Below are positions 12,143-23,066 of a stretch of 64,000 nucleotides of DNA, piece by piece. The translations under genes were made by a program, and so were the position numbers. The notes beneath the pieces were generated by a model. That model was not told the DNA's origin. It made no database searches and saw only the letters and a program-made list of their open reading frames with translations. Positions within the stretch are counted from its first letter, which is position 1; every line of letters starts with the position of its first letter. The DNA comes from Ailurus styani. Its lineage: Eukaryota; Chordata; Mammalia; Carnivora; Ailuridae. The stretch is from the NCBI GenBank assembly GCA_002007465.1, contig LNAC01000031.1, positions 1,425,325 to 1,489,324 on the forward strand, given 5' to 3'.

Positions 12143-12209
12143 GTCTTTGGAGGAGTTTAATCCATTTACTGTCAGAGTAATTCCTAAGAGGGAGGAACTA
12201 CTATTGCCA
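12143..12209 (-). mobile_element. L1 fragment (start of ORF2 region), minus strand
   Basis: The reverse complement reads 'ATGGCAATAGTAGTTC…', then a 'GTAAATGGATTAAACTCC' block. This matches the L1 ORF2 start region ('…tttaaatgtaaatggactaaatgctcc'). It is joined directly to the A-tail of the SINE at 12210-12413 and to the head of the partial SINE at 12066-12142. Confidence 0.6.
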
Positions 12210-12413
12210 TTTTTTTTTTTTTAAAGATTTTATTTATTTATTTCACAGCGGGAGAGAGATCACAAGGAGGCAGAGAGGCAGGCAGAGAGAGAGAGGGGGA
12301 AGCAGGCTCCCTGCCAAGCAGAGAGCCCGATGCGGGCCTCGATCCCAGGACCCTGAGATCATGACCTGGGCCGAAAGCAGAGGCTTTAACCCACTGAGCC
12401 ACCCAGGCGCCCT
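12210..12413 (-). mobile_element. SINEC-type SINE, full length, minus strand
   Basis: A young full-length copy. The minus strand starts GGGCGCCTGGGTGGCTCAGT. It has a GC/CT-rich body and an A-rich tail seen as the T-run at 12210-12222. Its 5' edge abuts GTAAGAAGCAGT (12414-12425). The matching copy of that duplication lies beyond the L1 and partial-SINE segments at 12054-12065, so the three segments appear to have inserted as one unit. Confidence 0.93.
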
Positions 12414-12427
12414 GTAAGAAGCAGTCT

Positions 12428-12832
12428 TAAACTTCCAGAGCTGCCATAACAAAATACCATAGGTTGGGTGGCTTCAACAATAGACATTCATTTTCTCGCA
12501 GTTCTGGAGGCTGGAAAGCCCAAGATCAAGGTCCCACAAAGTTGGTTTTCTGGAGAGAGCTCTGTACCTGACTTGTAGAGCACTGACTTCTTGATGTGTG
12601 TCCTCACATGGCCTTTCCTGGGTGCGTGCACATGGAGGGAGCAGGTTCTGGTTTCTCCTCCTCTTCAAAGCACCCTAATCCTTTCAGGGAGGCCCCACCG
12701 TCATGACCTCATCTAAACCTAATTACTTCCCAAGGGCCTCACCCCTAAACACTATCATATTAGATATGGAAAGTTCAAAGTATGAATTTCGGGGGGAGGG
12801 GCGGGGGGACACAAACATCCAGTCCCTGACAG
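12428..12832 (-). mobile_element. MLT1-like (ERVL-MaLR) LTR, minus strand
   Basis: The order of blocks is the reverse complement of an MLT1/MST-type LTR: 'GCCATAACAAAATACCATAG', 'CAGTTCTGGAGGCTGGAAAG', 'GTGTCCTCACATGG', 'CACCGTCATGACCTCATCTA', ending in 'GGGGACACAAACATCCAGTC'. It is nearly complete. The composite SINE insertion lies immediately beside it. Confidence 0.88.
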
Positions 12833-13959
12833 AAAAGAACTTCTTACTCTACAATTGTATATTCCTGGGATCCACTGCAGAATAAGTAAATTAAAATTGC
12901 TGCTGCTAGGGTCTGAGACTATGGAATTTTCATAAGTTCGCCTTTATTTTTCTTAGGCATATTGAATCATAGCTTTAGAGGAGAGAAATAACAAGTGCTA
13001 TAGAAAGAGATTTATTGTTTCTGTATAAACTATTGGCTCCCCCCTCAACGCTCTCAAATTAACTTTTTTTAAAAAAATCTCATTATGCCAATGGCTGACA
13101 TCTTTTCCATAGAATTTGAATATCTGGTTATTATATTCTTTGTTCTAAGAATAACTAATAAATCACTTAAGTACTTAATTAGACATAGAGTATGTTTTAT
13201 ATTTTCAGAGTAATTTTAATAGTCTCTCACATCAAAGAGACAGCATAGACATGGGGAACCATTTATAAGATATACAGACAATGGAATTCCTATACTGAAT
13301 GAACTGACTGAAATATAAGATGCTCTATGTAACATAATTTAGGGTGAGTACTTTCCATTATTACAAGAGAGATAATATCACGATGAAAGGAAACTCATTA
13401 TCTTGATTGGTCAGGATGCTTGTATGCTATTACTAATTTGGATAGTCTAGGAAGTCTTAGCAAAAGCAATTGAATATCAGAAGCTATTGAAATTGCCTAA
13501 ATAATGTTTTGCATGCCACAATAGAAGGGCAGGTCAAAATACACAAAATGCTTTCACAAGGATGAAAATATTGATGGTTTACATGAGACATACCTGAAAA
13601 GGCAAATTTGAGGCAAGAAAAAGGGATTGGGAGCATGAGGATGGAAAAGGGAAAAGCATTTGATCTTCCTAGTGAAAGTCTTTAAGAATGAGAATATTGC
13701 AGACGCGGTGTTCAATGCAATGGAAAATTGATGAAGGGCTTCGGGTAGGCAAAGATGGGTCAGTGTGACAGATGAAGAAGCCAGCTTTGACAGTAATAGC
13801 TAGACAGATGAAAAGTACTCAATCCTGGAAATGGGGAATCAAGTGAAAATGAGGTACTAGCAGCCAAGCTGAAGATAATCAAGTCTATTTTATAGTGAGA
13901 AAAAATATAAAGAGGAAAGTACAGGAAGGGCTAGAAAGCAGAGAGCACTTGTAATGTTT
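12833..13959. other. Unassigned sequence
   Basis: No firm element. The part at 13590-13950 has purine-rich wording that may be old antisense L2, consistent with the L2-like end that follows, but it is too diverged to call. Confidence 0.35.
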
Positions 13960-14165
13960 TCTAGGAGAACTGGCAAAAAGGAAGTGATCAAAAGATGTGT
14001 CTTGCATGAACTAATTAATGATTTATTGAGTGACAATATATTAATTCAACAAACATATTTAGTACACACTATGCATCAATTGAGTTTGTTGCTAAGGAAA
14101 ACAGCAAAATGGTGTCAAAGCTTCCTTATTTGCCTCATTAGAGAGATGATGATATTGCCAACTGT
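13960..14165 (-). mobile_element. L2 remnant, antisense
   Basis: 'TTAATTCAACAAACATATTT' followed by 'AGTACACACTATGCATCAAT' and 'AACAGCAAAATGG' corresponds to antisense L2 3' end (attcaacaaatatttattgagcacctactatgtgcc … acagcagtgaacaaaa). Confidence 0.5.
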
Positions 14166-15639
14166 GAATAGAAATGTACATTTAATCCTCAAGTATTGAA
14201 ATGTGGTTTTACTTTGACTTAATCCTAATGTCATCAACTGCTTGGAAAATATTTATTGTTGACTGCCAAAAAGAAAGCATTTTCAAGTGCAATTTCAAAC
14301 CTTTCAAGCTTGCTAGCAAATTGAATGTTAAAGTCAATAGAATTTGCATTTATGAAGATTCATATACATAGAAGTGAATTTCTCAGAATGTTTCTATCTA
14401 TCTGAACCCCTGGAAAATGAGAAAAATGAGACATTAAACTGACTCTTTCAGCTTACCTCCTCTGTCATTTATGACACCTGATTCTGTATCTTGCAAAATT
14501 AGAGAATAATGTCAGAAAGCATTTGGTTGATGGTTGAAGAAAATAATAAATGATGCTGTTATTCACATACAAATGTCAGCACCGAATAATACAGCAATGC
14601 TTTGCTTCTAGATTCATGTATTCCCTACCCAACATCTTTATGAACCAGGAAAAAAAAAAAAGGAATGAAAGATTTGTTGCATTGAGTTTCAGGCATTGTT
14701 TAAGGCCTGCTTGCAATAAAGACCCCTTCTCCCTTGAAATATCGTATTTTCAGATCTCCAATGAGTTATTCAAGAGAAAGTGAATCCCTTAGAAATTATT
14801 TTAATTATCTATCTAAAAAAGCTATTTCTAGTCCATAGTATTAGGAAAAAAATATCAGTCTAGAGAGACTGCTTTTCCCACTTTCCCAGCTGAAATAGCA
14901 GTCCTTAAAATGGTACCCCATATTGGACCTGGTCAAAACTAACAGGCAACAGCTTTAGTTACAATGTGTAAGCCTGCACAATTCTGCCATAGGCCTAGGG
15001 CAACAGATAATAAAATTTTTTCAACAACAACACTGCACCAATTCTAGGATGCATTCTTTTATGTTTTGAAATCTCTGAAAGCTGAATTAGAAGGATCTTT
15101 ACTTTCTTGGTCATTCACAAAATAAAGTTTGCCTTAGATTTGATGAACTATAGTAAGCCTAATCATGATGCCCAGCAGTAAATCTCTGACATATCTTGGA
15201 ATTTGTGACCCAAGGAAGAATCTGAAATAGAGTATGGAAAAAGGGAAGACATCATTATAAGATCTGTGACGTTATTATTTAGGATGTGTTAGCCATAGGG
15301 TCAGGGGCACAATGTCTACTCATAGTGAGCTTTTTGCTTGACCAGTAATTTGTTTCAAGTGTCTATTTTCACCTTCACTTGAATGCAAACTTTAATTCCC
15401 AAGAGACAAGTATAGCTGGTCAGGCAATTAAACAGTTTGTTTCATTTGATGTTTGGGGGAAAAATAAATGCCTGATGATGTAAAGGTAGCAACTTTAATT
15501 ACCATTTCTGGAGTCACTGCAAATCACTTGTGTGACCATTCTATCTTAATTATACAGCAGAGTGAAAATGGTACCACCGCCCAAGACAGAAGGGGGGCTA
15601 TAAAACCTGCCAGGGGTGGAGATGAAATACTGAAGGGAG
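14166..15639. other. Unassigned sequence
   Basis: About 1.5 kb with no defensible gene, RNA or repeat. Several short open frames have no splice context. Confidence 0.35.
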
Positions 15640-15805
15640 AACCACCTTAACGGATTAAACACTGGCTTGGGAATCCAAAATTGATTTCTGTTTAATCTCT
15701 CCATCGTTCTCTCACATGGCGAGCACTCCCTTGGTTATAAAATGGAAATGCTTATGTTGTCAGGCTCTGGGAGATAATATGCAAATAAAATAATTACAAT
15801 GTTAC
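15640..15805 (+). mobile_element. MIR-like SINE remnant
   Basis: 'GGATTAAACACTGGCTTGGG' then 'GGTTATAAAATGGAAATGCT' and 'GGGAGATAATATGCAAATAA' follow the MIR layout (head, 'tataaaatgggaataat', 'gagataatatatgtaaa'). Confidence 0.5.
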
Positions 15806-16429
15806 CTGTTTTTGCTCCTTGGAAATAAAGATTAATTCAATACAAATAAAAGGGGAGGGGACAGTTTGATAAGTAGATCAGAATCGCTACTTATTAGGGT
15901 GAATAGAAATTTGAATTTCTCAAACTATGAGTTATATTCAGTGAACTTTTGTTAAGCAATAAATATTTGTGATTTTCAAGGCTTAACTTCCTACCATTGG
16001 CGGGGGGGAGTATTATGTTCCTACTAAAACCTCCTGCCTTTGCCACCTACCACACTTGGTGAGCTGCTCACAGACCCATAAAGCAGGTGGCCACCAGATG
16101 CAGCACACCTCTAGGAAACAGAATCAGTGCTTGGCAAATTTGTTTAGGCAGGTGGTCTATGAATCCAGGTGGTCTCCTAAGTAAGTTTCACTGTATTTTC
16201 AATCTCAAAAGATAGAGGCAGAAAAACCACAGGGAAAATATTCAATATAGCTGTATTTCAGGGGAGGGAAAGTAGGATTCTTGTAAAAAAGAACTTAAGA
16301 ATTAAAAAAACAAGAAAACATGTACAAGGTGAGACAGCATAACCGTGTGTGAGGTTCACTGGAAAAGGGGTGCTCCTCTTTTAACCCAGCTCCATCACAA
16401 ACTCCCAAAGCATCTGTTCTCCATTGTCT
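15806..16429. other. Unassigned sequence
   Basis: No gene or firm repeat. It contains a short G-rich run near 16001-16008. Confidence 0.35.
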
Positions 16430-16592
16430 CAGAATTGGAAAGAACTCCAGTCATTACTTAGTTCAACATTCTCATTTTCAAGATGGAGAAACAGATTCAG
16501 AGAATGAAAGCTTTGCCAACAGTCCCATAGCCTGACGGGCTAAAAAAAATTCAGTCAGAACTTTTGCCACTACACCACGCTACCCCGCCTCA
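16430..16592 (-). mobile_element. Ancient MIR-related or L2-related remnant
   Basis: 'GGAAAGAACTCCAGTCATTA', 'TTCAAGATGGAGAAACAGAT' and 'CACTACACCACGCTACC' follow the order of a widespread ancient mammalian repeat (…cagatgaggaaactgag … ccactacaccacgct). The family name is uncertain. Confidence 0.4.
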
Positions 16593-16713
16593 TCCGATAA
16601 AGAAATTAAGAAGCAGAATCACTGTGGACCACTAGGTGATCCACAGTAGCATCTCTAGCTTCTCCTCCAACTCTAAAATTGGCCTATTTCACACTGAAAC
16701 AGAGTGAAGTCCT

Positions 16714-16814
16714 GAGAGCACTGGGTGTTCAATGCCACTGATGAAATCCTGAAACCTACATCTGAAACTGATGATGTGCTATATGTTGGCTAATAGAATT
16801 TAAGTAAAAAAATA
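16714..16814 (+). mobile_element. Very short L1 3' terminus
   Basis: About 100 bp of carnivore L1 3' end: 'GAGCACTGGGTGTTCAATGC', then 'CTACATCTGAAACTGATGAT' and 'ATATGTTGGCTAATAGAATT', ending in an A-rich tail. The flanks at about 16673-16714 and 16815-16857 are related to each other over about 40 bp, consistent with an unusually long, aged target duplication. Confidence 0.7.
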
Positions 16815-16857
16815 AAATTGCCTATTTCACATTAAAACATAGTGAGATTTTGAGATG

Positions 16858-17690
16858 TTTTAAGCATTTACATAGAAAACAAAATTAAGCTAGCTACACT
16901 AACAGACTTTAAAAGGAAAAGCTGTACGCAAACCAAAAATAAAAGAAAAAGTACCGTGTGCTCTATCTTCTAAAATCTCACTGTCAATCTTTAACATCTA
17001 TTCTCAGCATTTATATTCAAGATGATATTTTTCTTTATTTACTATCTCCATTTGCAAAAGACACTCTGTTTCAAACTTCCAGGAAACTGCAATAAAATCA
17101 CATTAAGCTAAGTAATAAAATGCTATTATTAGAGTGACAAGAATCTTCACTACCTGAAGTTATAATGCTTGCTCCCCTACCAACGGGGATGTTGTGAGGA
17201 TTAATGAGATATTTAGAAAGCATTTTATGCATACAGAGAAAAGAGTCTCACAAATGCAAAGGAGAAATAACAGTAGTTTATCTCCCCCATCAACAGAGGA
17301 AAGCCTGTCTAAACAGATGGACCTGGAATGGTATCTTGAAATGGAGAGAACACTACCTGTGCTAAAGAAACCTTAGGAGAAAAGGCTTCTCAAGGAAAAA
17401 AAAATTACCTCTGAAACTAGAGAGGTTTTACTCCTTTAACTTCTCTCTGGGGTGACCCACCGTCTTGGCTAGCCTGAGACTCAGTATTTGCTGGGACGCA
17501 GTGTGAAAACTGGGACAGTTCCAGAACACCCTATTTGTAGCAGTTTTCTTTCAAATTGTTGCCCTTTTTCCAAAGCACTGACAACCTCAGTTTCCCCTAC
17601 TGTAACTCAAATTCTGAATTACTGAATCAACCAGGATGAGGATATGTTTCAAAGACATGTTCAGACAAAGCATTTCATGCACAAAAATGA
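16858..17690. other. Unassigned sequence
   Basis: No firm gene or repeat. It lies immediately 3' (in minus-strand sense) of the candidate terminal exon. Confidence 0.35.
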
Positions 17691-17691
17691 C

Positions 17692-17697
17692 TTTATT
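17692..17697 (-). terminator. Candidate polyadenylation signal AATAAA
   Basis: A canonical AATAAA on the minus strand, 177 bases beyond the stop codon of the candidate exon at 17874-18132. It is followed by T- and G-containing sequence (GTCATTTTTGTGCATG). It fits a 3' UTR end, but AATAAA is common in AT-rich DNA. Confidence 0.3.
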
Positions 17698-17873
17698 CCT
17701 CATTCGCAGAGGCCACCGTGGCTTTGGAGGCATTCAGGTGACATTGCACAGCAAACCCCACCACTGATTAACTGCTAACCCTTCGACCTTCCAGCCACTT
17801 CCAGTCTGCCTAGTAAATCTTGGCACCACTTCCCACACTAGTGATTTTGTGCTTTGTGGCTGAACTTCTCTCC

Positions 17874-18132
17874 TCATAGTTGGATAACAGAGGGGGAATT
17901 TTCAAAGGTTTGCAACTCTTGAAGTTTTATCATGGACTGCCTGATCACAAAGGAACTCCACTGTTCTAATATGGTCCTGGACAGAGAATTGTCCAAAATG
18001 CTTCTTATTTGTTGAGCATCATCCTCAATTTTTTTTTTTTTTAGAAATGCCAAAGTGCTTTTTCTTCTCTCATGGACCTCTCCTTGAACTCTTCCTTTCC
18101 TTCTCTTCACTTCCCTTAATGTTTTTTTCTTT
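17874..18132 (-). CDS. Candidate 3'-terminal coding exon, unidentified protein
   Basis: I do not recognise this protein. On the minus strand the frame is open from a possible splice acceptor (TTTTACAG, exon from 18132, intron phase 2) to a TGA at 17874-17876, giving about 85 residues. The product is strongly charged and helical-looking. It has a basic N-terminal half (REVKRRKGR …), a lysine run encoded by an A-rich tract of about 13 A, then 'IEDDAQQIRSILDNSLSR' and a hydrophobic-polar tail ending SPSVIQL. Beyond the stop there is a 177-base, relatively GC-rich stretch and an AATAAA. No poly(A) tract follows that signal, which argues against a fresh processed pseudogene. Alternatives are a chance frame, an old retrocopy or a dead exon. 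No upstream exon has been linked to it. Confidence 0.3.
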
Positions 18133-18972
18133 CTGTAAAACTTTAATGTGTAAAAACTTAACAAAAATCTCTGGCATGTAAGAAAGAAAGGAAATATTTT
18201 GTTAAAACCTTATTTTAAAACACTGAATTTCCTTGCCATTACAAAGTGTATGATTCTGGGGACATTAGAGACAAGCTTAGGTAGGATAAAACATAGGCTT
18301 TGCACAAGCCAAGGTCATACAATGTAAAATTATTGTTGCAGCCTGCATTACCAATTTCTTTTTCTTTCTTTCTTGTTTTCATTATACTGGAATGTCAAAA
18401 AATGAAATGATCCCAGGCATTCTTACCCTCTGGCAGATGCTGGAACCAGGATGAGAATAAACAATAGAAACAATATGTATCTCTCCTTTACACTGTAGTC
18501 AACATTCTTCTTACTCTGACACTGTAAAGAAAATACACTTTCTTTTGTCTCTTATTCATCTTTACTTGTCGGGTCAATTTGACAAATTACATTATCGGAA
18601 AAAGAGGAGAAATTAATTTTAAAGCTATACCCCAAGGTAACATTGTTCTGTACCAGCTGATCATAAACAGAGTAGGGAAAAAGGCATTCACCCAGCTACT
18701 TGCTCTTCATTTTAGCATACTAATTGTCTAAATAGAGTTATATGCCTGCTTTCCTGCCTGTAGCCTCTCATAGATTAATGCCTATTTGCCTATACTGCTG
18801 TTTTTACTCTGCAGTATAGCCTGAAAAACAATCATCATCTAAAACCATCATATCAGGTCACCTGTGAAAGATATTCCGATATAAATCTTGTACCTTTTCC
18901 TGAATTTACGTTGATTATCTTAGTCCCCTGTGCATGGATAACCTTGTACTCTTCCTGCTTATGAGATCGTAC
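18133..18972. other. Unassigned sequence
   Basis: If the exon just upstream in coordinates is real, this would be its preceding intron. No second minus-strand exon is evident here. A CT-rich tract lies at 18355-18375. Confidence 0.35.
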
Positions 18973-18986
18973 GGAAACTGGCTTTA

Positions 18987-19176
18987 TTTTTTTAAAGACT
19001 TTATTTATTTATTTGATAGAGAAAGAGAGCACAAGCAGGAGAAGGGGCAGAGAGAATGGGACAAATAGGCTCCCTGCCAAGCAGGGAGCCTGATGCGGGG
19101 CTCAATCTCAGGACCCCAGGATCATGACCAGAGCCAAAAGCAGATGCTTAACCACCTGAGCTATCCAGACGTCCCT
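18987..19176 (-). mobile_element. SINEC-type SINE, minus strand
   Basis: Full-length copy with A-tail at its left edge. It is flanked by a perfect 14-bp duplication GGAAACTGGCTTTA at 18973-18986 and 19177-19190. The head is somewhat diverged (GGACGTCTGGATAGCTCAGG on the minus strand). Confidence 0.95.
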
Positions 19177-19190
19177 GGAAACTGGCTTTA

Positions 19191-19934
19191 ACATCTTCCT
19201 GCAGCTCACAGAGATAAAAATTGGAACTAGATACCTAAAATCAGGAGGCCTTCTGAAAATTGATGTAGCACTCCCATATTTTAATCATGAAAGACAAAGA
19301 AAAACATGTAGGATATTTATTTTCAAAATGTGAATAAATATTAATATATACTTCTGTAGTTTGAGAATTTCCTAAATAAATAGTAACAGTGCTTCAATTT
19401 TAGACATCAAGGCATCGAAGGCATTGTAAGTTTAGCTGTTATTGTTTGTAACTCTGCATCCATAAAAGTCTGAAACTAACAACAAATACTTTCGAGTACA
19501 TACCGCTTTCTGGGGGCAAAAGGATAAGGAAGACATTGAGCCTGAGACGCTGACAGTCCAGAGGGAACATGGCCAGAGAATCTGAGCCAGACAAGGAGTC
19601 CTAATTCACGCCAAAATAGAATGGATAAGGGAAACAGGAAGAAAAAAAAGATAGTATGGGAGTTTGAAAAGAGAATGGTTTCATCTGGGGAGAATGAAGA
19701 AAATGTTCCTGCAAGGAGTATCATTTGACTTGGAATTTGAAAGATAAGGAGAATTTTGATACACAGCATAGGGGCCACTTCTTCCCCCTTCTCTTTATTA
19801 GAGACACTAACATGAAAATGACATTTTACTCTCCAGCCTGAATGGTAACCATGATGAAGTAATGAACTTGTCCTCCCTCGTATTTTTTTCTATCCAACAT
19901 ATGTTCATTAATTAGGTGCTGTTGCTGGTGAAGA
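19191..19934. other. Unassigned sequence
   Basis: No gene. The part at 19480-19760 has wording reminiscent of antisense L2 but is too diverged for a call. Confidence 0.35.
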
Positions 19935-20145
19935 CTCTCTGGGGTCAGATTCTGACGGCTCCACTCATCAGCCGTACAGCCCTGAGCGCATTCCTTCTAT
20001 GTTTTGTGTCTCGGTTCCTGGAGCTATAAAATGAGTATGATTTCAGTTTCTACCTCACAGGGTTACTCTGAAGATCATGTGAAATAAAACAAATAAAAAG
20101 CTTAGGGAAAGCCCGGAACACAGTAAGTAATTTTTGTGCAGGTCG
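19935..20145 (+). mobile_element. MIR SINE
   Basis: Good MIR order: 'GGGGTCAGATTCTGACGGCT', 'GAGCTATAAAATGAGTATGA', 'CTACCTCACAGGGTTACTCT', then 'CCGGAACACAGTAAGTAA'. Clearly a MIR on the plus strand. Confidence 0.75.
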
Positions 20146-21299
20146 GTTATTCTGAACTGTGGCAGAAACAGTAACGTGAGCAAATCCCACAGAAGTGGGG
20201 GATTTAAATCGTGCTTAAACAAGGGGGTGAGTTTGAATACAGGACAGGAAAATCCTAAGAGAACTAGTGAGGATCATCGGCCTGGACACATGGTGTGAGT
20301 CGTATTGTGAGAGACCACACATGCCAGAACAGGGAGCTCATTTTCAAGAACTGGAAGCAGCAAACCAGGAATGTAAGTTGTTGCGTGGAATCAAGTGGGA
20401 AAGCCGTGGACAATGAGAGGAGCCTAGTCTAAAAATCATGAAAGCCCAGTTCCAGCAAGAGAAGACCAACTGAGCTCCAACGGAGACTCTCTGCCTCTGA
20501 CTACAGAGAGGGACCAAGGAGATGGGGGATTCAAAGAGAAATTGAAGTTTCATTAAGTAGTAGAGGTGAGAACACCCTAAGCAGTAACAAGAAAGCCAAA
20601 GAGAAAAGACATCAGAGTCAGGAAGGGAAGGGCAGAAGAGGCAGAGAACCAAAATCACAATTCCCCTTCTACAACATACCTTAGGCCTATTTACTTATGC
20701 AAAATATTTAAGGAAAGAGAAGCTCATGTAATTTAATGGAATCGTCCATTCACAGTGATTGTACAAAATATCACCAAACATACAGAAAATAGAATTTTTA
20801 TTAAAAAATCTGTTTTTAAAAAGTGCAATGTACAATAAATGCAATACATTTATAATAGGTAAACTGAATTTGATTATAGATAGCTGTGCAAATGAAACTA
20901 ACCTTAACAAGGTACTATAAACAAGAATTTTAATCATGGTCTTTGCTCTTATCAATGTCAGAACATTCCAAGAGAAACACTACCGTGAGCACACATACAT
21001 GGCTTTCAATCCCTCATAGAGAAAAACCTACAGAAATGAAATATTTCAGTTCATTTCAAATAATGTACTTTAGATTCCTCCTCTCTTTGTATCTGGGGAT
21101 TTACTACTGAGGTTTGAATTCTCACAGCTAATGTGATGTTCTTTATACATTGATTTTCCTCTGTTCTGCTTTCCCTCCACCCTAGGCCTTTCACAATAGG
21201 TATGTCAATCAAGCTACACAAACAATTCTAATTTAAGAAGCAAATGTATCACATGAAGGATAGCAGGCAAGTCACAGAATTGAATAAACCCCCAGTGAA
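20146..21299. other. Unassigned sequence, possibly old L2 in part
   Basis: The purine-rich stretch at 20180-20660 may be antisense L2 (3' UTR-proximal region). The minus-strand open frame of 104 codons there has no splice context or motif, and I treat it as chance. 20700-21299 shows nothing recognisable. Confidence 0.3.
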
Positions 21300-21580
21300 C
21301 GGGCCCAGGATATAAGTGGGAACAAAGAAGGGTAGTGACAAGGCAGCTGCAAACACCCCAGTTCTTACCCAAGGAGATGTCAGACTAGAATCCCAGCCCT
21401 ACCATCGCCTCTGTCAGGCTCTCCCATGCTGCTCAGCACTACCCCAGCATCCCACGTCCTCAAGAAGAGCACACGCAAAGCCATGTGAGGGACACCTGTT
21501 TCACCCTACCTGCCAGCATCCAAAAGGAGGTTGGTCTCCTGCTTTGCTATCTGTTTCACCTGGGCTAATCTCCATGTAAA
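21300..21580. other. GC-richer island without assignment
   Basis: This 280-bp stretch is distinctly richer in G+C than its surroundings and is open on the plus strand for 87 codons (rich in Ser, Pro, Cys). No splice acceptor, signal peptide or familiar motif is apparent. It may be an unrecognised repeat or a regulatory segment. Confidence 0.25.
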
Positions 21581-21782
21581 AATGTTGGTCCTAGAACCTT
21601 TCTTCAATATCTAAATAGGCATTCACTTCTTTCCCAGTTAAAAAAACAGTGTAGAGATTCGTGACTGACAATACAGAGCAAAGGAGAGACATACAGTGTA
21701 CATACTAGTCTCTAAACTCCAGGAAGGTAAGTTTGCTTTGCCTGTCTTGTCTGGCATTTGGTAGATATTTTATAGTGGATGT

Positions 21783-21822
21783 TGTGTGTGTGTGTGTGCG
21801 TGTGTGTGTGTGTGCGTGTGTG
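21783..21822 (+). repeat. (TG)n microsatellite with CG interruptions
   Basis: About 20 dinucleotide units of TG, interrupted twice by CG. Likely length-variable. Confidence 0.95.
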
Positions 21823-22576
21823 CAGACATAAATGTGGATACAGATATAAATATCGATATGTAATTTGGTCAACTATTTAGTCCATTCAGCCATTTCAAAT
21901 GGAAAAGCTTAGCATGACATGATTAAATAGTAAAAAAGTAGTTTTGCTATTTATAATGTAAGAGCAATTAGGTATGGACTAAAGGAACCAAAATAATTAT
22001 TTGATTAAGCAAGGAGGACTCACTGAAATATCAGTTAGCCTGAAATTAATTCTATTCTATAGTCAAGGTGGTTTACATAAATTCCCACCATTGTTGAAAA
22101 GATGGGAATGACATTCATTCTTAAGGATGTGCACCAAGCATATTTCATAAAGTGGACAGTGGAAAAGAAACTCACCCCATTAGGCTATGACTCTGCAAGG
22201 ATCTTTGGAGTATTTGTAAGAATGGCATTAATAGAACTAAAGAAGTTACAATACTTTCCAGTTATATTTTATAGAGTACTTATTTACACTACTACCTAAT
22301 AAAGAAAATAATAAAGGTATCATAGTCTAAAACGGGAAAACACAAGCATAAGTAAAATTAAGCTGGTTTCTTTGGAGTACATTTTATAGCCTTTTACATG
22401 GTAAGAGAAATTACAGATATCCTAAAGATAAAATATTTTATAATTCCCAAACCCAACTGAGGGATCCAAATGTTCTATTGAACAACAGTACAAAATGCTG
22501 CTCTATACTGTGAGGTTGAAAGTTTGGGAAATTGCAGGCCTTAGGAACTGTATGTAATTAACATGAAATTTCATAA
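21823..22576. other. AT-rich unassigned sequence
   Basis: No gene or repeat recognised. Short plus-strand open frame at 22102-22299 has no supporting signals. Confidence 0.35.
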
Positions 22577-22774
22577 GTTTTTTAAAAGATTTTATTTATT
22601 TATTTGTCAGAGAGAGAGAGAGAGCACACGCACAAGCAGGGGGAATGGCAGGCAGAGAAAGAAGCAGGCTCCCCACTGAGCAAGGAGACCCATGCAGGAC
22701 TCAATCCCAGGATCCAGGGATTGTGACCTGAGCCAAAATCAGAGTTTTAACCGGCTGGGCCACCCAGGCCTCCC
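22577..22774 (-). mobile_element. SINEC-type SINE, minus strand
   Basis: Full-length copy with an A-rich tail at its left edge, an (AG)n tract at about 22611-22624 and a tRNA-like head at the right. The flanks carry an imperfect duplication of the type ACATGAAATTTCATA / ACATGTGAAACTTCATA. It is about 95 bp from an oppositely oriented SINE. Confidence 0.9.
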
Positions 22775-22867
22775 AACATGTGAAACTTCATAAAAGAAAT
22801 TCCTATCTCAGAATGAGCCATATCAGGATTAAATGAAGACACATTAAAAAAAAAAAAAAAAGGCTGA

Positions 22868-23066
22868 AGAGGGGCATGTAAGTGGCTTAATTGGTCGAGC
22901 GAACAATTTGGTTTCAGCTCAGGTCATGATCTCAGGGTCGTGCGTGGGTCTCCATGCTCAGTGAGGCGTCTGCCTGAGATTCTCTCCCTCTGTCCCTGCC
23001 CTGGCTCGCTCGTGCTCTCTCTCTCTCAAATAAATAAATAAATAAATCTTAAAAAAAAAAAAAACT
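22868..23066 (+). mobile_element. SINEC-type SINE, plus strand, diverged head
   Basis: The head is altered (GAGGGGCATGTAAGTGGCTT) but the 'AGCTCAGGTCATGATCTCAG' core, the CT-rich body and the (AAAT)n plus A-tail are clear. Together with the copy at 22577-22774 it forms an inverted pair. Confidence 0.88.

Noticed and set aside
20344..20658. 104-codon minus-strand frame rich in Cys, Ser and Leu
   Set aside because: It is antisense to a purine-rich stretch (possibly L2), and the composition explains the openness.
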